Part shown: in pieces, positions 54,185 to 63,607 of the stretch | How positions within the stretch are numbered: the stretch's first letter is position 1 | Layout of the letters: each line of letters begins with the position of its first letter | DNA from: Phytobacter palmae | Lineage (GTDB): Bacteria > Pseudomonadota > Gammaproteobacteria > Enterobacterales > Enterobacteriaceae | Reading direction: 5' to 3' | DNA: 64,000 nucleotides | NCBI GenBank assembly: GCA_900112785.1 | Contig: FONB01000006.1 | Coordinates: 248,001 to 312,000 of the forward strand | Made by a program: the position numbers and the translations under genes | Notes under the pieces: generated by a model | What the model saw: only the letters and a program-made list of their open reading frames with translations | What the model was told of the DNA's origin: nothing | Database searches by the model: none

Positions 54185-54955
54185 TCAGTAAGAAAAGGGA
54201 GAACGATGCTGTGCCTCTTTTAAAAAATGGGTGGCATCTTCACCAGCAGCGGTATATAGCGGCGCGTTTTGATCGTCCGCAACGGCAAAAATAGCCGTCG
54301 CGACATCCCCGGCGTGCGTCACCGGCGAGTCGGTATCGCGCGCCATCTGAATAAACGCATTCACCATATCCCCATACGCCGGATCGTCTTGCCCGCCAAA
54401 ATATGCCCGTGCATTTTCGCCAAACTTTGTCTCAGGCGAACGCCCCGGCAAGACCACATGAACGCGAATACCAAAGGGCCTGGCTTCGATAGCTAATGAC
54501 TCGCTCCAGGCATTTAGCGCCGCTTTACTGGCACGGTAAAGCCCAATCAGCGGCATCGCTTTGGTTGTCACTGACGATGAAACATTGATGATAATCCCTG
54601 ATTTTTTCTCTCTCATCAGCGGGAGAAACGCCTGGGTTAATGCCAGTGTTCCCAGCACATTCGTATTCATTAATTGCTGTGCGGTTGCCAGGGGCGTGAG
54701 TTCAACGGGCACTGGGGCACCAACCCCGGCATTGTTCACCAGCAGGTCAATCGCCCCTGCCTTTTTCACCACATTCTCAATGCTATCCGCGGACGTGATA
54801 TCCAGCGGCAGAATGGTCAGTTTGTCACTTTCAGGTAACAGCCTCGGATCTGGCGTTCTCATGGTGGCAATCACATTCCAGCCTTTGTCTAAAAAGAGTT
54901 TTGCTGTTGCAAGCCCAAAACCTGATGAGCATCCGGTAATCAGTGCAGTCGACAT
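54185..54955 (-). CDS. Short-chain dehydrogenase/reductase
   Basis: 256 residues from ATG 54955 with AGAGGA upstream; the frame is open to 55108 but overlaps the divergent AraC gene. NAD(P) motif 'TGCSSGFGLATAKLFLDKGW', 'NNAGVG', Ser in 'INVSSSVT' and catalytic 'YRASKAALN'. An NADP-type enzyme by the lack of an acidic residue after strand 2. Substrate unknown. It is divergent from the AraC regulator at 55050, 94 bp away. Confidence 0.9.
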   Translation of the reverse strand: MSTALITGCSSGFGLATAKLFLDKGWNVIATMRTPDPRLLPESDKLTILPLDITSADSIENVVKKAGAIDLLVNNAGVGAPVPVELTPLATAQQLMNTNVLGTLALTQAFLPLMREKKSGIIINVSSSVTTKAMPLIGLYRASKAALNAWSESLAIEARPFGIRVHVVLPGRSPETKFGENARAYFGGQDDPAYGDMVNAFIQMARDTDSPVTHAGDVATAIFAVADDQNAPLYTAAGEDATHFLKEAQHRSPFSY

Positions 54956-55049
54956 GGTTAATCCTCTCTGTTGGCAAGAGCAACGATCATAGTCGCCGCT
55001 GTCTGGACAATATATAATCAAAAATCCAGTAAAATTTAGAGAGCGTCCA

Positions 55050-55973
55050 ATGTCAGATCCGTTAACCGATATTGTTACCCTGCTCAATCCCAGGCCAACC
55101 CATACCAAACTCGTCGAAGGGGCCGGCCAGTGGCGTATTGTCCGGGAATCTTGCGGAGAGGCTTTTTACTGCGCGGTATTACAGGGCGAATGCATGATCA
55201 GTATCAACGGCAAAGCGCCAAAATTGCTCGTTTCCGGCGATTTCGTGCTGATACCCGCAGCCTATAGCTTTGAAAACACCAATGCGGGCGCGTCAACACC
55301 AACTGATATTACCGCGCCGACCATTATTGGCGACGGGCATGTAAGAATTGGCTCAACAGCGGGGCCGGCTGAATTTCTGATGAATGTGGGACACTGTGAA
55401 TTCGACACGCCGGACAAACAACTGATTGTTGCTCTCCTTCCCGGTGAGATTCTGATCAAAGGACAACGCAGGTTTGTCACGCTGCTTGAGCTCCTGTTGG
55501 ATGAAAGCCAGGCCCGGCGGCCAGGACGTGAAATCGTATTGATGCGTCTTTTGCAGCTATTACTGGTTGAGTCTTTACGCAGTCACCATGATCTGTCGAA
55601 AACGGCAGGTATCCTGCAAGGGTTACAACACGAAAAGATCGCCATCGCGCTGCATCTCATTCATGAAAAACCCGACATTGACTGGCAAATAGCGCACCTG
55701 GCTCGCCACTGCGCTATGTCCCGTTCCTCTTTTTTTGCCATCTTCAACGAGACGGTCGGTATGGCGCCAATGCAATATCTGCTCTTCTGGCGAATGTCGT
55801 TGGCCAGAAAAGCACTCTTAAGTAGTACGGATAAAATCGAACAGATCGCATTTCGAATGGGATATAAGTCAGCGAGTGCATTCAGCGTTGCCTTCACGAA
55901 ATATGTCGGTATGCCGCCGGGGGTATTTCGACGCCAGAAATCCCATGGTCTCTCCCTGGAGTCGCCTCACTAA
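55050..55973 (+). CDS. AraC-family regulator with Cupin_6 domain, divergent to SDR
   Basis: 307 residues. N-terminal Cupin_6 ('CGEAFYCAVLQGECMISING') and C-terminal AraC HTH pair ('DWQIAHLARHCAMSRSSFFA', 'KIEQIAFRMGYKSASAFSVA'). This subgroup is habitually divergent from oxidoreductase genes, as here. A purine-poor ribosome site precedes ATG 55050. The protein at 4453-5220 belongs to the same type. Confidence 0.9.
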   Translation: MSDPLTDIVTLLNPRPTHTKLVEGAGQWRIVRESCGEAFYCAVLQGECMISINGKAPKLLVSGDFVLIPAAYSFENTNAGASTPTDITAPTIIGDGHVRIGSTAGPAEFLMNVGHCEFDTPDKQLIVALLPGEILIKGQRRFVTLLELLLDESQARRPGREIVLMRLLQLLLVESLRSHHDLSKTAGILQGLQHEKIAIALHLIHEKPDIDWQIAHLARHCAMSRSSFFAIFNETVGMAPMQYLLFWRMSLARKALLSSTDKIEQIAFRMGYKSASAFSVAFTKYVGMPPGVFRRQKSHGLSLESPH

Positions 55974-56100
55974 TGCAAAGCCCGTTTTAAACACGCGTTC
56001 TGTAAATAAGTACTGCCCTGTTTTTTGAGCATCCATCCCCCTCAAATAAAGCATCCGATACCGTGTCTGTTTAAGGGGGCGATAGTCAGTTAAAAGCGAA

Positions 56101-56556
56101 TTATCTTATCTGCATCCGGTATTCAATCATGCCGCTTTTTTTGGCAATCCAGTCATATAATCTTTGTCCACGATAGTTTGCTTCATGGGTATGCCAGTAA
56201 AGATGGCTGGCATGACGTTTTCTGGCCTCTTTCTGAACATATTCAATTAACTGTTTGCCAATGTGTTTGCCGCGAATATTTTCACTGACATATAAATCCT
56301 CAAGATAGCAGTAATCGTTCTCAGCCCAGGTTGAACGGTGAAAAAGATAATGTGCGAAGCCGACGACCTCACCATTATTTTTTGCGACGGCACAAAATAT
56401 GGGTTCAATCGGGCTGGCAAAACGTTCCCAGGTCCGCTTTGTGACAGCGTCGGAAATATCGGCGTTATAAAAAATTTGATAGTTTTTCCACAATGGCAAC
56501 CAGTTTTCATAATCCATTTCACTGGCAGCTTCAATTGTAATAGCCACTGTATTCAT
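56101..56556 (-). CDS. GNAT-family N-acetyltransferase
   Basis: 151 residues. 'CYLEDLYVSENIRGKHIGKQLIEYVQKEA' is the acetyl-CoA loop; 'YWHTHEANYRGQRLYDWIAKKSG' is the typical C-terminal GNAT segment. Substrate unknown. Divergent from the MocR-type regulator across ~400 bp that hold a direct-repeat operator, so it is a possible target. Confidence 0.86.
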   Translation of the reverse strand: MNTVAITIEAASEMDYENWLPLWKNYQIFYNADISDAVTKRTWERFASPIEPIFCAVAKNNGEVVGFAHYLFHRSTWAENDYCYLEDLYVSENIRGKHIGKQLIEYVQKEARKRHASHLYWHTHEANYRGQRLYDWIAKKSGMIEYRMQIR

Positions 56557-56954
56557 AATAACCTCTTTATTGGTTGTATTGGGGTAAGTAAATAATCAAA
56601 GAACGCTGGCGGATTTACTGACTTCCCGCTTTTTTAAAACGCGAAAGCGCAGAGGGTGCTGCCATTAATACACCGATAGCCGCAAGAACAACGTTCGCGA
56701 TTTAAAGCGAGCTGCCCAGACAGATCTTTTTTTGCTACGCCGCTGTAGCGAAATGGTATGCCCCTGCGGTTGCGCTTATTGCAGCCAGGTGAATAACCCC
56801 CTATCCGTTATCTGTTTCTCCGGGAGCAATAATAAGGTTTAAATGGCAGGTTTAGCCCCACCAATTTTGCAAAATAGCGCAGACCAATTTTGTTCTGCCA
56901 GCAGGCAAAACTGTTATAGACTGGGTGATAAGGTGCGTCAGGATGGAGAAAAGG
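56557..56954. other. Divergent intergenic region GNAT/MocR
   Basis: About 400 bp without a supported gene. It contains a 10-bp direct repeat (56860-56869, 56883-56892) and a -10-like TTATAG near 56912 for the MocR gene. Confidence 0.55.
56860..56892 (+). promoter_or_regulatory. Direct-repeat operator of the MocR-type regulator
   Basis: ACCAATTTTG occurs at 56860-56869 and 56883-56892, start-to-start 23 bp. The second copy overlaps a -35-like TTGTTC. MocR/PdxR/GabR proteins bind direct repeats, so autoregulation is likely. Confidence 0.55.
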
Positions 56955-58433
56955 ATGTTTAAGCATGCACAGCTTGAAACGGTAAAGGCATGGATGATTG
57001 ATCCCGCAAACGGCTCACTGCCACTTCATGAAAGGATCCAGAGAGCGCTACGCTCACTGATACTGGAGGGGGTATTATCTCACGGCAAACCCCTTCCCGC
57101 CTCACGCGCGTTAGCCGCGTCACTCAATGTTTCCCGGGATACCATTGAAGCCGCCTATACGCGTCTGCACGCGGAGGGGTTTATTGAGAGGCACACGGGT
57201 AAGGGTAGCTTCGTCTCTGCCAGCGCCCGATTTCTGAAATCACATTCCCGGCAACGGCAGTCAGCCGCAGAGGTACGTGAACCAACGCTCAGCGAACGGG
57301 GAAATGTGATTTATAAAAGCGGGGGGATACGCGAGTTTTCACTGCCCCGCCCGCTGGCACCGGGGATCCCCGAGACACGTCTGTTCCCGGTTCACACCTG
57401 GGAGCGGCTCGAGCGACAGGTGCTAAAGGAATATCGCCACCATGCGCTGGAGCAAAGCCCTCCGCAGGGGACTGAGCGTTTACGGCGGGCAATCGCTGAA
57501 TATGTCAATCTGGAGCGCGGTGCGCATGCCACGCCAGAACGTATCATTATTTTGACCAGTTCCCAGCAGGCGCTCGCCCTCTGTTCGCATGTCCTGATGG
57601 ACAGCGGGGACGCCATCGTGGTTGAAGATCCTACCTATCAGGGGGCGCAAAAAGCGTTTAAGGCTGCCGGGCTGAACACCCTTGCGGTTCCTCTTGATGA
57701 GAAAGGGCTGAGTATTGAGTCGCTTAATGCTCTGACAGAGCCGGCGAAAGCTATCTATCTCACCCCTTCCCATCAGTATCCTACCGGCGTCACACTCTCC
57801 CTCGACCGACGGCTGGCTGTCATCAACTGGGCAAACCAGCACCAGGCCTGGATCATTGAGGATGATTATGACAGCGAGTTTCACTATGAAGGCAAACCAA
57901 TGGCCTGTGTGCAGGGTCTGGACGCCTTTAACCGGACAATTTATATCGGGACCTTTACCAAGTCTCTTTTTCCGGGCCTGCGTATTGCGTATATGATCGT
58001 TCCCGAAGAACTTGCAGAGCCGCTTACAATGGCAAGGACATTAATGGATGGTCATACCGCCTCCATCACCCAGCTCACTGTGGCCAAATTTCTTGAGGGC
58101 GGCCATTTTAATTCCTATGTCCGGATGATGCGCGGTGTTTATGTCGCGCGCCGCGATAAACTGGCCAGCCTGATAGAACAGTACCTTGCTGATTTTGTCG
58201 TGGGCATAACGCCATCGGGTGGAATGCAGATGCCCTGTCATCTCAAAGATGGCCTGTCAGAAGCTGCCATCGCCACTGCCGCTCGCCGCGCAGGTATTGA
58301 TATGCTCAGGCTGACAGGGCTGTATGCCAGCCAACCAGCAGCCGCCGGTTTTTTGATGGGATTTGCGGCTTACACAGAGAAAGAAATGGAAGAGGCCGTC
58401 GGGAAACTCGCCGCTCTTTTCCGTCTTGCCTGA
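56955..58433 (+). CDS. MocR/PdxR-family regulator (GntR HTH fused to aminotransferase domain)
   Basis: 492 residues. GntR-type winged helix ~20-85 ('LPLHERIQRALRSLILEGVL', 'PASRALAASLNVSRDTIEAA'), linker, then a fold-type I PLP aminotransferase domain with 'HQYPTGVTLSLDRRLAVINWA', 'IIEDDYDSEFHYEG' and the PLP lysine in 'TFTKSLFPGLR'. Such proteins sense PLP or amino acids. ATG 56955 has GGAG six bases upstream; ATG 56943 is an alternative. A 10-bp direct repeat lies upstream. No pdxST, gab or tau gene is next to it, so the target is open. Confidence 0.9.
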   Translation: MFKHAQLETVKAWMIDPANGSLPLHERIQRALRSLILEGVLSHGKPLPASRALAASLNVSRDTIEAAYTRLHAEGFIERHTGKGSFVSASARFLKSHSRQRQSAAEVREPTLSERGNVIYKSGGIREFSLPRPLAPGIPETRLFPVHTWERLERQVLKEYRHHALEQSPPQGTERLRRAIAEYVNLERGAHATPERIIILTSSQQALALCSHVLMDSGDAIVVEDPTYQGAQKAFKAAGLNTLAVPLDEKGLSIESLNALTEPAKAIYLTPSHQYPTGVTLSLDRRLAVINWANQHQAWIIEDDYDSEFHYEGKPMACVQGLDAFNRTIYIGTFTKSLFPGLRIAYMIVPEELAEPLTMARTLMDGHTASITQLTVAKFLEGGHFNSYVRMMRGVYVARRDKLASLIEQYLADFVVGITPSGGMQMPCHLKDGLSEAAIATAARRAGIDMLRLTGLYASQPAAAGFLMGFAAYTEKEMEEAVGKLAALFRLA

Positions 58434-58536
58434 CGCAAGTATCCGCTATCCATATGCGATAAATAAGAGCGGCAGGTTGTCTGAATGCAGGCCGACAATC
58501 TCACCCTGAACGGGGCGCGGTGAAAACCACAATACA

Positions 58537-58902
58537 TCACGAGGTAGATTGCTGGCGTAATTGCTGCATTTCAGGACGGCCAATACTGCGGCGCCATGCG
58601 CCGGGCGCCTGCCCATAATGACGCTTAAAACTGCGGTTAAAGGACTGCTGGGAGTCAAAACCCAGCGCCATCGCCACGTTCAAAATCGGTTCGTCGCTGT
58701 GGGCCAGGCGCTCGACCGACTTTTGCAGCTTTTGCGCGCGAATATACTCGGCAAGACGATATCCCGTATGTTCTTTGAAGATCCGCTGCAGGTGCCACTT
58801 CGAATAGCCGGCGCGTCTGGAAACAGTGTTAATGTCGAGACGGCTTTCAATGTTGTTGTCGATCCAGTCGAGTAAATCGTGAATAAATGCCCCGTTGTCC
58901 AT
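58537..58902 (-). CDS. rarA: AraC-family multidrug-efflux activator RarA
   Basis: 121 residues from ATG 58902 after a G-rich ribosome site; the frame is open to 58953. A single AraC/XylS two-HTH domain as in MarA/RamA: 'RLDINTVSRRAGYSKWHLQR' then IFKEHTGYRLAEYIR, and 'PILNVAMALGFDSQQSFNRS' then FKRHYGQAPGAWRR. Position divergent from oqxAB identifies it as RarA, the activator of oqxAB in Klebsiella and Enterobacter. A candidate operator lies upstream (58974-59002). Confidence 0.9.
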   Translation of the reverse strand: MDNGAFIHDLLDWIDNNIESRLDINTVSRRAGYSKWHLQRIFKEHTGYRLAEYIRAQKLQKSVERLAHSDEPILNVAMALGFDSQQSFNRSFKRHYGQAPGAWRRSIGRPEMQQLRQQSTS

Positions 58903-58973
58903 CCTCTTTCCCCCCATGCCGCTTACTGAAAAAAGCATCTTTGTCTGTTGCATTTAAAGGTGGCGCGTTTTTG

Positions 58974-59002
58974 AATTAATTGCAAGTTTTATTGTTGCAT
59001 TT
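58974..59002 (-). promoter_or_regulatory. Candidate OqxR operator, rarA side
   Basis: On the minus strand it begins AAATGCAACAATAAAACTTG and matches 59052-59080 at 24 of 29 positions. It is an imperfect dyad (TGCAA..TTGCA) 72-100 bp upstream of rarA. Confidence 0.55.
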
Positions 59003-59051
59003 AAATCCCTGGCGGAAACAGGCCATTTTGAAGTGTCAGGAATAGCACATA

Positions 59052-59080
59052 AAGTGCAACAATTATTCTTGCACTTAATT
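59052..59080 (+). promoter_or_regulatory. Candidate OqxR operator, oqxA side
   Basis: AAGTGCAA (59052-59059) and TTGCACTT (59069-59076) form a perfect 8-bp dyad with a 9-bp spacer. The right arm covers the -35 element, as expected for repression. Confidence 0.6.
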
Positions 59081-59097
59081 AAGCACCTCCCTACAAT
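59069..59097 (+). promoter_or_regulatory. Sigma-70 promoter of oqxAB
   Basis: TTGCAC (59069-59074), 17-bp spacer, TACAAT (59092-59097); this is four of six and five of six consensus matches respectively. It implies a leader of about 135 nt. Confidence 0.7.
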
Positions 59098-59239
59098 CGC
59101 CGCGATAGTGTATTCGCAACTGTTACAGTTTTGTGGCGATGAACGACACAAATGGCCTTAAGCCTGCCCGGACAAAGGAAGTGGCGCGGCGTCTCCCGCT
59201 GCGTCTTGCCCGGCGGCTACAATTACCGGAATAAAAATA

Positions 59240-60415
59240 ATGAGCCTGCAAAAACATTGGGGTAACTTTCATCTGAGCGCGCTGGGCGTGATGATGCTCT
59301 CCGTACTGATCGTCGGCTGCGATGACAGTGTCGCGCAAAACGCGGCGCCACAGGCGCCCGCCGTCAGCGCTGCGGATGTGGTGGTGAAATCCATTAGCCA
59401 GTGGGATAGCTTTAACGGTCGGATTGAAGCGGTGGAAAGCGTTCAGCTACGCCCCCGCGTTTCCGGCTACATCGATAAGGTGAATTACACCGATGGCCAG
59501 GAAGTGAAAAAGGGTGACGTGCTGTTCACCATCGATGACAGAACCTATCGCGCCGCGCTGGAACAGGCGCAGGCGACGCTAACAAGAGCCAAAACGCAGG
59601 CCAGTCTGGCGCAAAGTGAGGCTAACCGTACAGATAAATTAATCAGTACCAACCTCGTTTCCCGCGAAGAATGGGAGCAGCGTCGTTCGGCCGCCGCCCA
59701 GGCGCAGGCCGACATTCGCGCAGCCCAGGCGGCGGTTGACGCCGCGCAACTTAATCTCGATTTCACCAAGGTGACCGCGCCAATCGACGGCCGCGCCAGT
59801 CGGGCGTTGATCACCAGCGGAAATCTGGTCACTGCGGGCGACAGCGCCAGCGTACTCACAACGCTGGTCTCGCAGAAGACAGTTTACGTCTACTTTGATG
59901 TCGATGAGTCGACCTACCTCCACTATCAAAATCTCGCCCGCAGCGGGCAAGGCGCGTCCAGTAATCATCTGGCGCTGCCGGTTGAGATTGGCCTTACTGG
60001 TGAGGATGGCTATCCCCATCAGGGTAAAGTGGATTTTCTTGATAATCAGTTAACGCCAAGTACCGGGACGATCCGCATGCGCGCGCTGCTGGATAACACC
60101 CAGCGTCAGTTCACGCCGGGTCTCTTTGCCCGTGTTCGCCTGCCGGGTAGCGCTGAATTTAAAGCCACGCTTATCGACGACAAAGCAGTGCTGACCGATC
60201 AGGATCGCAAATATGTTTATATCGTTGATAAAGAAGGTAAAGCGCAGCGTCGCGATATTACGCCAGGCCGTCTGGCAGAGGGTTTACGCATCGTGCAGCA
60301 GGGGCTGAAACCTGGCGATAAAGTCATTGTTGACGGTTTACAAAAGGTGTTTATGCCGGGGATGCCGGTTAACGCGAAAACCGTTGCCATGACCACCAGC
60401 ACCGCCCTCAACTGA
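59240..60415 (+). CDS. oqxA: RND efflux periplasmic adaptor OqxA
   Basis: 391 residues. Lipoprotein signal with lipobox 'LIVGC' (Cys27). Membrane-fusion domains: 'VQLRPRVSGYIDKVNYTDGQ' (biotinyl-lipoyl half), helical hairpin ~100-165, 'GRASRALITSGNLVTAGD' then beta-barrel, and 'LDNQLTPSTGTIRMRALLDN'. Sequence follows OqxA of Klebsiella with a few substitutions. It links OqxB to an outer-membrane channel (TolC, not in the window). Ends 23 bp before oqxB. Confidence 0.95.
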   Translation: MSLQKHWGNFHLSALGVMMLSVLIVGCDDSVAQNAAPQAPAVSAADVVVKSISQWDSFNGRIEAVESVQLRPRVSGYIDKVNYTDGQEVKKGDVLFTIDDRTYRAALEQAQATLTRAKTQASLAQSEANRTDKLISTNLVSREEWEQRRSAAAQAQADIRAAQAAVDAAQLNLDFTKVTAPIDGRASRALITSGNLVTAGDSASVLTTLVSQKTVYVYFDVDESTYLHYQNLARSGQGASSNHLALPVEIGLTGEDGYPHQGKVDFLDNQLTPSTGTIRMRALLDNTQRQFTPGLFARVRLPGSAEFKATLIDDKAVLTDQDRKYVYIVDKEGKAQRRDITPGRLAEGLRIVQQGLKPGDKVIVDGLQKVFMPGMPVNAKTVAMTTSTALN

Positions 60416-60438
60416 TCCCTTACCTGAGAATCTGACAC

Positions 60439-63400
60439 ATGGACTTTTCCCGTTTTTTCATCGACAGGCCGATTTTTGCCGCAGTACTGTCGATTCTGAT
60501 TTTCATCACAGGGTTAATCGCCATCCCGCTGTTGCCGGTCAGCGAATACCCTGACGTGGTCCCGCCGAGCGTGCAGGTACGCGCGGAGTATCCCGGCGCC
60601 AACCCGAAAGTGATTGCCGAGACCGTGGCGACGCCGCTGGAAGAAGCGATCAACGGCGTTGAAAACATGATGTACATGAAATCTGTTGCCGGCTCCGACG
60701 GCGTACTGGTGACCACCGTCACCTTCCGTCCGGGAACCGATCCGGATCAGGCGCAGGTTCAGGTGCAAAACCGCGTATCACAGGCCGAAGCGCGTCTGCC
60801 GGAAGATGTGCGCCGTCTGGGTATTACCACCCAGAAACAGTCGCCGACGCTGACGCTGGTAGTGCACCTGTTCTCCCCCGGCGGTAAATACGATTCACTC
60901 TATATGCGTAACTACGCCACGCTCAAAGTGAAGGATGAGCTGGCGCGTCTGCCTGGCGTCGGCCAAATCCAGATTTTTGGCTCGGGCGAATACGCGATGC
61001 GTATCTGGCTGGACCCCAATAAGGTGGCGGCGCGCGGATTGACCGCCTCGGATGTGGTCACGGCGATGCAGGAGCAGAACGTACAGGTCTCCGCGGGTCA
61101 GCTTGGCGCCGAACCACTGCCGAAAGAGAGCGATTTCCTGATCTCAATTAACGCTCAGGGTCGCCTGCATACGGAAGAAGAGTTTGGCAATATTATTCTG
61201 AAAACGGCGCAAGACGGCTCGCTGGTACGTCTGCGCGACGTGGCGCGTATCGAAATGGGCTCCGGTAGCTATGCGCTGCGTTCCCAGTTGAACAATAAAG
61301 ACGCGGTCGGGATTGGTATTTTCCAGTCGCCGGGAGCCAATGCCATTGATCTGTCTAACGCGGTGCGCGCAAAAATGGACGAACTGTCCAGGCGTTTCCC
61401 GGAAGATATGAAATGGGCGGCGCCTTACGATCCGACGGTTTTCGTTCGCGACTCCATTCGCGCAGTGGTGCAAACGCTGCTCGAAGCTGTGGTACTGGTA
61501 GTTCTGGTGGTGATCCTGTTCCTGCAAACCTGGCGCGCGTCGATTATTCCGCTGATCGCGGTGCCGGTATCGGTAGTGGGTACGTTCAGCATTCTCTATC
61601 TACTTGGCTTCTCGCTTAACACCCTGAGTTTGTTCGGACTGGTGCTGGCTATCGGTATCGTGGTGGACGATGCCATCGTGGTGGTGGAAAACGTCGAGCG
61701 AAACATCGAAGAGGGGCTTGCTCCGCTTGCGGCGGCGCATCAGGCGATGCGCGAAGTGTCCGGGCCGATTATCGCCATCGCGCTGGTGCTGTGCGCCGTG
61801 TTCGTGCCGATGGCGTTTCTCTCCGGGGTTACCGGTCAGTTCTACAAACAGTTTGCGGTGACGATTGCGATTTCAACGGTGATCTCCGCCATCAACTCGC
61901 TGACGCTCTCCCCTGCTCTGGCTGCCCTGCTGTTAAAGCCGCACGGCGCGCCGAAAGATTACCCTACCCGGCTTATCGACCGTCTGTTCGGCTGGCTTTT
62001 CCGTCCGTTTAACCGCTTTTTCCACCGCAGCTCGGACGGCTATCAGGGGCTGGTGGGCAAAACGCTCGGACGCCGTGGCGCAGTGTTTGTGGTCTATGTG
62101 CTGTTGCTCTGTGCCGCCGGGGTGATGTTTAAAGCCGTACCCGGCGGGTTTATTCCGACTCAGGATAAGCTCTATTTAATTGGCGGCGTGAAGATGCCGG
62201 AAGGCTCTTCGCTGGAGCGCACCGATGCGGTGATCCGCAAAATGAGCGAAATCGGGATGAATACCGAAGGCGTGGATTATGCGGTCGCCTTTCCGGGTCT
62301 GAATGCGTTGCAGTTCACCAACACGCCGAATACCGGGACGGTCTTCTTTGGTCTGAAACCGTTTGACCAGCGTAAACATACCGCTGCGGAAATAAACGCT
62401 GAGATCAACGCGAAAATCGCCCAAATCCAGCAGGGCTTCGGCTTCTCCATTTTGCCGCCGCCAATTTTAGGGCTGGGTCAGGGTTCGGGCTATTCGCTCT
62501 ACATCCAGGATCGCGCTGGTCTGGGCTATGGCGCGCTGCAAAACGCGGTAAATACGATGTCCGGCGCGATTATGCAGACGCCGGGGATGCATTTCCCGAT
62601 CTCAACCTACCAGGCGAACGTTCCGCAACTGGATGTGCAGGTTGACCGTGATAAGGCCAAAGCGCAGGGGGTGTCGCTGACCGATCTGTTCGGTACGCTG
62701 CAAACCTATCTGGGATCGTCGTATGTGAACGATTTCAACCAGTTCGGGCGTACCTGGCGCGTGATGGCGCAGGCCGATGGACCATACCGTGAAAGCGTGG
62801 AGGATATTGCCAATTTGCGCACCCGTAATAATCAGGGCGAAATGGTGCCAATCGGCAGTATGGTGAATATCAGTACTACCTACGGTCCGGACCCGGTGAT
62901 TCGTTACAATGGTTATCCGGCGGCGGATTTGATTGGCGATGCCGACCCGCGCGTGCTTTCATCCGCACAGGCGATGACGCAGCTGGACGCGATGTCTAAG
63001 CAGATCCTGCCGAACGGAATGAATATTGAATGGACGGATCTGAGCTTCCAGCAGGCCACTCAGGGCAATACGGCGCTGATTGTCTTCCCGGTTGCGGTGC
63101 TGCTGGCGTTCCTGGTACTGGCCGCTCTGTATGAAAGCTGGACGCTGCCGCTGGCGGTGATCCTTATCGTGCCGATGACGATGCTCTCCGCGCTGTTTGG
63201 CGTCTGGCTGACCGGCGGCGATAACAACGTGTTCGTGCAGGTGGGTCTGGTGGTTCTCATGGGGCTGGCGTGTAAAAACGCGATTCTTATCGTCGAGTTT
63301 GCCCGCGAGCTGGAAATCCAGGGTAAAGGGATCATGGAAGCGGCGCTGGAGGCGTGCCGCCTGCGTTTACGTCCGATTGTGATGACCTCCATCGCCTTTA

Positions 63401-63591
63401 TTGCCGGGACCATTCCGCTGATCCTCGGCCACGGCGCGGGCGCAGAAGTGCGCGGCGTTACCGGGATCACAGTGTTCTCCGGTATGTTGGGCGTGACGCT
63501 GTTTGGTCTGTTCCTGACACCGGTCTTTTACGTGACGCTGCGTAAATTCGTCACGCGCGGCAAAGTGGAAAGAGAGGTTCTGCCTGCATAG
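60439..63591 (+). CDS. oqxB: RND multidrug efflux transporter OqxB
   Basis: 1050 residues, the standard HAE1 RND length, 12 transmembrane helices with two large periplasmic loops. 'FFIDRPIFAAVLSILIFITG' start, the proton-relay Asp pair in 'GIVVDDAIVVVENVERNIEE' (helix 4), and 'GLACKNAILIVEFARELE' (helix 10) are present. OqxAB exports olaquindox, quinolones, chloramphenicol and other drugs. No frameshift or stop is seen. A bidirectional terminator follows, then oqxR convergent. Confidence 0.96.
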   Translation: MDFSRFFIDRPIFAAVLSILIFITGLIAIPLLPVSEYPDVVPPSVQVRAEYPGANPKVIAETVATPLEEAINGVENMMYMKSVAGSDGVLVTTVTFRPGTDPDQAQVQVQNRVSQAEARLPEDVRRLGITTQKQSPTLTLVVHLFSPGGKYDSLYMRNYATLKVKDELARLPGVGQIQIFGSGEYAMRIWLDPNKVAARGLTASDVVTAMQEQNVQVSAGQLGAEPLPKESDFLISINAQGRLHTEEEFGNIILKTAQDGSLVRLRDVARIEMGSGSYALRSQLNNKDAVGIGIFQSPGANAIDLSNAVRAKMDELSRRFPEDMKWAAPYDPTVFVRDSIRAVVQTLLEAVVLVVLVVILFLQTWRASIIPLIAVPVSVVGTFSILYLLGFSLNTLSLFGLVLAIGIVVDDAIVVVENVERNIEEGLAPLAAAHQAMREVSGPIIAIALVLCAVFVPMAFLSGVTGQFYKQFAVTIAISTVISAINSLTLSPALAALLLKPHGAPKDYPTRLIDRLFGWLFRPFNRFFHRSSDGYQGLVGKTLGRRGAVFVVYVLLLCAAGVMFKAVPGGFIPTQDKLYLIGGVKMPEGSSLERTDAVIRKMSEIGMNTEGVDYAVAFPGLNALQFTNTPNTGTVFFGLKPFDQRKHTAAEINAEINAKIAQIQQGFGFSILPPPILGLGQGSGYSLYIQDRAGLGYGALQNAVNTMSGAIMQTPGMHFPISTYQANVPQLDVQVDRDKAKAQGVSLTDLFGTLQTYLGSSYVNDFNQFGRTWRVMAQADGPYRESVEDIANLRTRNNQGEMVPIGSMVNISTTYGPDPVIRYNGYPAADLIGDADPRVLSSAQAMTQLDAMSKQILPNGMNIEWTDLSFQQATQGNTALIVFPVAVLLAFLVLAALYESWTLPLAVILIVPMTMLSALFGVWLTGGDNNVFVQVGLVVLMGLACKNAILIVEFARELEIQGKGIMEAALEACRLRLRPIVMTSIAFIAGTIPLILGHGAGAEVRGVTGITVFSGMLGVTLFGLFLTPVFYVTLRKFVTRGKVEREVLPA

Positions 63592-63607
63592 GGACATCGC
63601 AGATAAC

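Larger units (their letters stand above)
58903..59239. other. rarA-oqxA divergent control region
   Basis: 337 bp without a gene. It holds two copies of a related 29-bp element in opposite orientation and a near-consensus sigma-70 promoter for oqxAB. Confidence 0.75.
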
